From Stephanodiscus triporus (lineage: Eukaryota > Bacillariophyta > Thalassiosirophyceae > Thalassiosirales > Thalassiosiraceae): a DNA stretch of 13,292 nt. Each line of letters opens with the position of its first letter. Position 1 is the stretch's first letter. The stretch covers positions 1 to 13,292 of the forward strand of contig JALLAZ010000635.1 in assembly GCA_036939755.1 (NCBI GenBank), read 5' to 3'. A model generated the notes under the pieces. That model was given only the letters and a program-made list of their open reading frames with translations, was not told where the DNA came from and made no database searches. Shown here in pieces: positions 8,182 through 13,292 of this stretch. The position numbers were made by a program, and so were the translations under genes.

Positions 8182-9365
8182 CGACAATGCGACGGCATCG
8201 AGAGCGCCATCCCGCCGGCCCCGCGGGCCGTATGTTCGCGGTCGCCTACCCCAACGGGTGCGTCTACTCCGGCCAGCTCCTCGACGGCCTGCGTCACGGG
8301 TACGGCGAGTGCCGTTATCCCGACGGATGCGGGCAATACGTCGGATTCTGGGTCCGGGGGATGAGGCACGGGATCGGCGGGATGGCGTACGACGCGAACG
8401 ACGATCGGGGAGGGGACGCGTACGAGGGCGAGTGGGACAACGACCGACGACACGGGAGGGGGGTGTTTTATCGTTCGGACGGATGGACGGACGTGTCGAG
8501 GTACGCGAACGGCGATAGCGTCGGGGAGGGGGTGCGATGGAGCCCGAACAGGGACCGCGCGGTGCTGCTCGCGAGGGGGGTCGACGTCGGACCGATCGGC
8601 GTTGACGAGGCTCTGGCGGTGTGCGCGCGCATCGGCATGCCCGGGGCTCCGCCGCGCGGGCGAACGATCGGCCCGATGCGTGGGGCGAACGAGGCCCCGG
8701 AGCGTATTGGGATGACGAGTGCGCTTGGCGCGGACGTGACCCCGGAGGCGTCCGCGCGTATCGGGATGCCCGGCGTGCCGCCGTTTAGGAGGCGAATAAC
8801 GGTCGGCTCGCTCGGCGCGAACGAGACCCCGGAGCGTATTGAGATGCCCGGCGTGCCGCCTGAGAGGAGGCAATTATCGGTCGGCCCGCTTGGCACAAAC
8901 AAGACCCAGGAGCGTATTGAAATGCCCGGCGTGCCGCCGATTAGGAGGCGAACGGTCGACACGCTCGGCGTTGATGAGACCCTGGAGGTGCGCGCGCGTA
9001 TCGGGGAGTCCGGCGCGCCGCCGCGGAGAAGAAGGCGGACGGACGAGACCTCGGAGGGTATCTATATGCCCGGCGCGTCATGGGCGTCTTGGAGGCGAAC
9101 GGTCGGCCCGCCGCACGGGGCGAACGAGACCCCGGGGTTGTCCGCGCGTATCGGGCCGCACGGGGCGAACGAGACCACGGGGTTGTCCGCGCGTATTGGG
9201 ATGCCCATAATGCTGCCACTTAGGAGGCAAACGATCGGCCCGCTTGGCGCGAACGAGGCGCAGTCGTTGGCGTCTTGGAGGCGGTCAGTCGGCCCGCTTG
9301 GCGTTGACGAGGCCCTGGAGGTATGCGCGCGTATCGGGATGCCCGGTGCGCCACTGCATAGGTGA
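7686..9365 (+). CDS. MORN-repeat protein with poly-Thr tract and C-terminal degenerate repeat array
   Basis: 559 residues, single exon, start context AACAATG with A at -3. Residues 1-150 are low-complexity (Pro, Ser, Ala, charged), followed by 17 Thr (151-167). Three MORN units are clear: YSGQLLDGLRHGYG (194-207), YVGFWVRGMRHGIG (218-231) and YEGEWDNDRRHGRG (246-259), with a fourth degenerate unit near 270-286. MORN repeats usually mediate membrane lipid or protein contacts. Residues 302-559 hold about ten diverged copies of a roughly 26-residue unit (consensus G-P-L-G-A-N-E-T-P-E...R-I-G-M-P-G-V-P-P...R-R-R). I do not recognise that part. The gene is very GC-rich compared with the flanks, which leaves long open frames on the opposite strand. 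It is convergent with the nuclease gene (161 bp). The exact biological role is unknown. Confidence 0.75.
8136..8186 (+). repeat. ACG/ACA trinucleotide microsatellite coding for 17 Thr
   Basis: This run of 17 ACG/ACA codons without interruption lies just before the MORN domain. It is prone to length change in multiples of three, so the gene would keep its frame. Confidence 0.9.
8586..9362 (+). repeat. Degenerate coding minisatellite in the MORN gene
   Basis: About ten diverged units with a main period near 78 bp (26 codons); for example AGCGTATT starts at 8833 and again at 8911. A nearly exact 45-bp (15-codon) tandem pair starts at 9111 and 9156. Unit lengths vary by whole codons. The first and last units are the most alike (GVDEAL.VCARIGMPGAP). 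Confidence 0.8.
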
Positions 9366-9526
9366 ACGACGAGGTTTCCGGAATATCGGTCAGGCGATGG
9401 TGGGGATCCTCCCGTCGAGAAGGAGGCCTCACCGGGGATCCACTCGTCCTCCCGTGGCGACGAACCCCAGACAAAGTCAACTAAATCTATCGATGGATTA
9501 AATTATTCCATAATTTTTATTTGTGA

Positions 9527-11275
9527 TCAAAATTGTCTTCTTTTGGCGTATGCAGTATCGCAATGTCTTAGCCAAGGGCACTCTTCCCATAACAACCGCC
9601 ATGATTCCTCGTCTGCATCATCACAAATATCCTCACTTTGTGCCATGAGCAGACGAAATCTCTTTCCATCATCCTTGCGTACGTTGTACACGGCATCGAC
9701 AAATGAAGCCAGGCGAGGTAGGAGGGTTGCCTCCCAGTGATGATTGTGATTATAGATCGGATCGTTGAGGGATACTCTTGTTACTGTTATATTGGTTTCC
9801 CCTGTGGTGCTCCGTGCTTTTCTGTTGCCGTCACCAACTACTTCATCCTCCGTGTCGTCCAGAAATGCATCATTCTCTTCCTCTTGGCATTTGCTCTTTC
9901 GACGTACCACCTGGACTAGATCGGCATCTTCAACATTGTACATGTGACAGTAAAGGCAAGTTTGTATTTGATCGTAAAGTGGCGGAGGAACCTTCGCCTC
10001 GTTCATTCGGTGTTTGCATTCTACTATGATGGGACGGAGTGTCCAATTGTCTTCGTCGCCGTCGGAGAAACTATTTTCAATGTTAGTAGCAATCTGTTGA
10101 TTGTTGGCATTATCCTGGTGAAGAGCTGAATCTTGAGATTTTCCAGCTGTTGGCTTCGACGAGTCCATGTACAGCTCGTCTCTTATGCCGTCGACAGCAC
10201 CAACAATCCTAAAGAATGGCTTCGCGTTCTCTTTATCCAGTGCCAAAGGAAACGATAAGACGCCATGCACCGTCTCCTCTTGCTCCACCACCTTCCCATC
10301 ATCGTTCTCCGTCATCGCATTTGAACGCTTCCAATCTCGCCGAATCGCCTCACCCATTGGCGATGCCGACACGCCCAGCTCGCCTTCGACGTCGCATACT
10401 CGTCGAAATCGCCATTCCATCAACGCCTCGTTCCTCTCCCTGACGCGGCACCCGAATTTTGACTCGTACGCATCCAGTGCCTCGTCCTCGTGGCACGTCC
10501 CGAATCCGGTGCTTACGTGTCCCCGCGATGCCTCGAGCAAACCCTCGACCTGCCTCGCGGACAGCTTACCATCCTTCTGGGCCTCGATCGCTCGCGATTT
10601 GATACGACTCTGAATGGATCGGACCTCGTCGATCGATTGCAATTTGCGCGTCCCCGCGGACACCTCCAGCACCTTCTCCACAAGCTCCCTGGTTTCTGCC
10701 GATGCCGTCGACGCCAACGTCAGCATGGTCTCGCGCTCGTGTTTCCTCGCGTCCACCAACGTCAGTCCCAGCGCTCGCGCGTCGTTCTGCAATAGCATTT
10801 GACCGAGATGGGATTGATAGACGAGGTCGAATAACAAATTTGGCAAACTCTGGAAGGGGTGGAGTCCGCACAGGGCGGAGACGGACGATGCCGTTATGCG
10901 CAGGTGATGTGGAGAATTCTTGAATTCGGACAGGAGGTCCTCGTCGGTCGTGTCTCCGCCGCGCTTGCGCTTGCCGCGGCCATCGCGCGGCCGTCGATGT
11001 TGCAATATCCTCGCCGCGCGATGGCTTTCGGGGGGGGGATCGCATTTCGGCTCGACGGACGCCTCGCAGATGCCTCCGTCGGGGACAACGTCGGATGGGG
11101 CATCGTTGGTGGAGCACTCGAACGACACGTCGTCCGCTTTTTTCGCTCGCGCCGAACGTTCGCCACGGACAATATCCTCGCCATCAGCTTTCTCGTCATG
11201 GACGCTGGCATCAGACGATGAAGTTTGCGCACATGCGACTTCTTCCGACATGGGATTTGGGAAATCCGGCATCAT
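9527..11275 (-). CDS. YqaJ/lambda-exonuclease-like PD-(D/E)xK nuclease
   Basis: 582 residues, single exon, starting with two adjacent ATG codons. The N-terminal 110 residues are charged and disordered, with a basic cluster RRPRDGRGKRKRG (94-106) that could be a nuclear localisation signal. The nuclease-like part shows RITASSVSALCG (126-137), a Glu-containing helix GTCHEDEALDAYE (259-271), GAVDG (359-363) with the catalytic-type Asp 362, IIVECKHR (416-423) with the E-x-K pair 419/421, and YDQIQTCLYCHMY (434-446), the Gln motif after the last strand. This order matches YqaJ-type viral recombinase and lambda exonuclease domains of the PD-(D/E)xK superfamily. An acidic insert (about 465-485) follows. 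The likely reaction is metal-dependent DNA exo- or endonuclease activity; substrate and pathway are unknown. The gene is divergent from the acidic protein gene and convergent with the MORN gene. Confidence 0.72.
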   Translation of the reverse strand: MMPDFPNPMSEEVACAQTSSSDASVHDEKADGEDIVRGERSARAKKADDVSFECSTNDAPSDVVPDGGICEASVEPKCDPPPESHRAARILQHRRPRDGRGKRKRGGDTTDEDLLSEFKNSPHHLRITASSVSALCGLHPFQSLPNLLFDLVYQSHLGQMLLQNDARALGLTLVDARKHERETMLTLASTASAETRELVEKVLEVSAGTRKLQSIDEVRSIQSRIKSRAIEAQKDGKLSARQVEGLLEASRGHVSTGFGTCHEDEALDAYESKFGCRVRERNEALMEWRFRRVCDVEGELGVSASPMGEAIRRDWKRSNAMTENDDGKVVEQEETVHGVLSFPLALDKENAKPFFRIVGAVDGIRDELYMDSSKPTAGKSQDSALHQDNANNQQIATNIENSFSDGDEDNWTLRPIIVECKHRMNEAKVPPPLYDQIQTCLYCHMYNVEDADLVQVVRRKSKCQEEENDAFLDDTEDEVVGDGNRKARSTTGETNITVTRVSLNDPIYNHNHHWEATLLPRLASFVDAVYNVRKDDGKRFRLLMAQSEDICDDADEESWRLLWEECPWLRHCDTAYAKRRQF

Positions 11276-11427
11276 CTTCTCGCCGGCGACGCGGATAGGA
11301 ACGGCTTCTTTCCCTCTCTTTGCCTATGATTGTTAGTGATTCCTCTGTAGACGAACTCACCCCAAACCTTTCGAAGCAAGCTTCGCGTTCTCTAGAGTTA
11401 CTTGTTAGATGCTGTCACAAACCGACA
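11276..11427. promoter_or_regulatory. Short divergent intergenic region (152 bp)
   Basis: It lies between the start of the nuclease gene (minus strand) and the ATG at 11428 of the acidic protein gene, and so is a compact bidirectional promoter candidate. An in-frame ATG at 11326 could extend the acidic protein by 34 residues and overlap this region. Confidence 0.45.
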
Positions 11428-12470
11428 ATGGGCAGGAAGAAATCCCAAAAACAAAGGAGGGCGGGGGAGAAGAAGGATGCCTCGCCGACATTGGACGAAT
11501 CTCGGCAGGCCACTGAAAAGACCATCGTCGAGCGGCTGGAAGATGACGCCGACGCGGCGGGATCGGGAGGGGCGATCGCCGCGACCGAAAACGTCGGCGG
11601 GGGCGACGAGAACACCGCCGCCGACGCCGGAATCGACGACGATAGAATGGACTCCTTCGTCGAGTGGATGAATGGCGACGCGGCGGGATCGGGAGGGGCG
11701 ATCGCCGCGACCGACGACGTCGGCGAGGACGGCGAGAAGACCGCCGCCGACGACGACGGCCACGACGCCTTCTCGCCCACAGACGTCATCGCGGCCGCCG
11801 CCGCCTCCTCGAATGACGATTCTGCCGCCGCCGACGAGGTCGGCGAGGACATGTTTTCGTTCATCGGGGATCTGAGGATGCTCGGGATGGTCGATCAACC
11901 CGATAGAAACGATTGCGGGGAAGAAGAACGCGAATCCTCTCCCCTCATGCCGGTCGAAGATGAGAGTTGCGACGCGCATCCNCCGCCGCCGCCTCCTCGA
12001 ATGACAATTCAGCTGCCGCCGACGAGGTCGGCGGGATTCTCGGGTTGGACGATCATCCTGATAGAAATGATTGCGGGGAAGAAGAACGCGAATCCTCCCC
12101 CCTCATGCCGGCCGAAGATGAGAGTTGCGACGCGCATCCTATCGAATTAGCGCTGCCTCGTGACGTCGATGTGAACTCGGAGCCCGCTATAGGCGAGTTG
12201 GCTTCTCGAGGACATGATCCCGTCGACGAATCGACGAAGACGGACAAGGTGGTCGGTGGAAAGCGAAAGGAGAGAAAGTCGAATGACAGGTCGCCCAAGG
12301 CTGCCGGAGGGATGGAGGTGTTGATCGACGGGAGCTGGATTCTCGTAAACGACAACAATATCGAGGAGGAGTCGGTCGTCGATGATGGCGAGGTGGGGCT
12401 ATCGTTGATCAGGAAACTTGCTCGGAAAATTGCCGCTAGAAGTTGCTGCTGCTCCAAAGAACTTCGTTGA
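11428..12470 (+). CDS. Acidic Ala-rich repeat protein of unknown function, frame broken at an N
   Basis: The start ATG at 11428 has A at -3 and opens a Lys/Arg-rich N-terminus (MGRKKSQKQRRAGEKK); an in-frame ATG at 11326 is an alternative. The body is rich in Ala, Asp, Glu and Gly and built from duplications: a DAAGSGGAIAAT unit occurs twice 42 codons apart, and a block of about 60 codons ending DRNDCGEEERESSPLMPxEDESCDAH occurs twice. The frame is open to 11981; after the N at 11982 the homologous second block continues one frame over and stops at 12470. The coding length is one base short of a multiple of three, so the break most likely reflects an unresolved base. The C-terminus has GGMEVLIDGSWILVND, then a basic helix (LIRKLARKIAAR) and a Cys triplet before the end. 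No known domain is seen; the function is unknown. Confidence 0.6.
11551..11714 (+). repeat. Direct repeat, 38-bp exact copies 126 bp apart, in frame
   Basis: The sequence GACGCGGCGGGATCGGGAGG and the following 18 bases are identical at 11551-11588 and 11677-11714, and similarity continues a little downstream. The 126-bp offset equals 42 codons, so both copies encode DAAGSGGAIAAT in the same frame. Confidence 0.9.
11794..12139 (+). repeat. Tandem duplication with an ambiguous base at the junction
   Basis: Copy 1 (11794-11981) and copy 2 (11983-12139) share long near-identical stretches, including GATTGCGGGGAAGAAGAACG. Copy 2 is about 30 bp shorter because its middle part (after GACGAGGTCGGCG) differs. 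The single N at 11982 sits exactly between the copies and just before a CCG run. Confidence 0.88.
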
Positions 12471-12759
12471 GGTGACTCGTTGCTCATCGAGACGCGGATC
12501 TTGGAAAGGATGACGGCGGATTGACATTATGGGCTATCTTTCGGCTCTTTTTGTGCATCCGTGGCGTAGCATAGCTTGTTTTTACTTGCTACACGCACAT
12601 GAGTAATCATAATAGAAATGATATTGATTTTTGTTCCTGTGTCAGAAGTTTCAAGAAAAATCTCTCGCCCACCCCCACTGATTCACGTGCACACAAGAGT
12701 ACTCTTTCATATCATGGCTTATCATGTAGAGTATTCGGCAAGATCCAGCCACATGGGGA
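12471..12759. other. Intergenic stretch, nothing recognised
   Basis: It presumably carries the 3' untranslated region of the acidic protein gene. The sequence becomes AT-richer, and the only open frame (plus strand from 12599) has no recognisable features. Confidence 0.4.
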
Positions 12760-13184
12760 TCAGCCATTAACCGAACACGTCCGTGAAAGTTTCGATGTGC
12801 ACTCGCCACGCCCGCTCGCCGGGAGCGTCACTCCCCCAAGAAAAATTGCACGGCATCCAACAGCTCCTGCTGGCACATGGTCAACTCGTATGATAAAGAA
12901 TGTATCGACGTTGCGATCTAGCAATGCTACAACATGCACTTCCCCGGTGTACGTTCCGTCCTCGATCGCTGTCCGTCCTCTAGGGGCGCTTTCTTTCGCC
13001 AAGGCAGTCCCATCATGACCACTGTGGATGAGACTCGCGGGCGAGGATGCAATCGAAAAGGTGAGAAGGAATGCATTCCCAAAGCTGCACACTACAATAT
13101 CTTTTTAGTTGGTATGATTGACAAAACTGTTGATGAAAGTCACCAGGCGGTGATGCTGCACTCTAAATTATTTCTAAATGGCAT
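12760..13184 (-). CDS. Weak candidate: small two-exon protein, possibly membrane or secreted
   Basis: An open frame on the minus strand (to TGA at 12760-12762) lacks its own ATG. A short upstream exon (13184-13144, ATG CCA TTT) can be joined to 13084-12760 through a 59-nt GT-AG intron (TG|GTGACT to TGCAG|C) that contains a branch-point-like CCAACTAA. The joined frame has 121 residues. It has a hydrophobic segment CFGNAFLLTFSIASS near residues 14-28 and a strand-like region (HVVALLDRNVDTFFIIRV). I do not recognise a family. An overlapping plus-strand frame (12599-13018) competes for the same DNA, so this call is tentative. Confidence 0.25.
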
Positions 13185-13239
13185 AGTAAGCAGTAGATTT
13201 TTCAATCATACATGATAAATATAGTGGCAACAGGTTTCC

Positions 13240-13292
13240 TCAAAGGTCATATTCCTCGTCGCTGACCTTTCGCTTGACAGCTCGTGGCGCCG
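13240..13292 (-). CDS. Probable C-terminal end of a gene running off the right edge
   Basis: Reading in from the right edge on the minus strand gives APRAVKRKVSDEEYDL and then TGA at 13242-13240. The charged, soluble tail looks like a genuine protein C-terminus. Only 16 full codons are visible, so the product cannot be named, and a chance open frame remains possible. Confidence 0.35.
   Translation of the reverse strand, partial: APRAVKRKVSDEEYDL

Noticed and set aside
8136..8186. Short-period repeat as a CRISPR array
   Set aside because: It is a simple trinucleotide run with no spacers in a eukaryotic gene.
7620..8873. 417-codon open frame on the minus strand opposite the MORN gene
   Set aside because: It is Arg/His/Pro-rich with no domain and mirrors the GC-rich codons of the MORN gene, whose YxGxW...G repeats are real.
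12599..13018. 139-codon plus-strand frame
   Set aside because: It is Ser/Thr/Pro-rich, with no domain; the overlapping minus-strand frame looks slightly more protein-like, and neither is secure.

Overview
The window is nuclear DNA from a eukaryotic alga, most likely a diatom. The strongest clue is an intact silicic acid transporter (SIT) at the left, with the GRQ/EGxQ motif pairs and a CMID motif. Other support comes from short GT-AG introns of about 100-150 nt, a eukaryotic Nibrin gene and a MORN-repeat protein. The centric/Thalassiosira-like impression is inference only; no rRNA or organelle marker is present.

Layout. 1-1040: no supported gene, only several inverted repeats. 1041-2747 (-): silicic acid transporter. 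3088-4272 (+, one intron): secreted or ER-routed nucleoredoxin/tryparedoxin-like protein whose WCGPC active site is assembled by splicing. 4470-7090 (-, three introns, one poorly defined): Nibrin (NBN/NBS1) with FHA, tandem BRCT, a basic MRE11-type motif and a C-terminal ATM-type motif. 7686-9365 (+): MORN-repeat protein with a poly-Thr tract and a long degenerate C-terminal repeat array. 9527-11275 (-): YqaJ/lambda-exonuclease-like PD-(D/E)xK nuclease. 11428-12470 (+): acidic Ala-rich protein with internal duplications, broken by a single N base at a duplication junction. 12760-13184 (-): weak two-exon candidate. 13240-13292 (-): probable C-terminus of a gene running off the right edge.

The genes alternate strand almost perfectly (- + - + - +), giving divergent pairs with intergenic distances of about 150-600 bp and convergent pairs about 160-200 bp apart. 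This is compact eukaryotic packing, not operons. The genes do not form an obvious pathway. SIT (silicon uptake) and the secretory redoxin share an upstream region, and Nibrin and the nuclease are both plausibly DNA-processing proteins but are separated by the MORN gene.

No clear-cut new multi-gene system is visible. The items most worth following are the uncharacterised nuclear PD-(D/E)xK nuclease, the Gly-to-Ala change in a SIT signature motif, the nearly full-length Nibrin hidden across several reading frames, and the tandem-duplicated acidic gene with an assembly defect.
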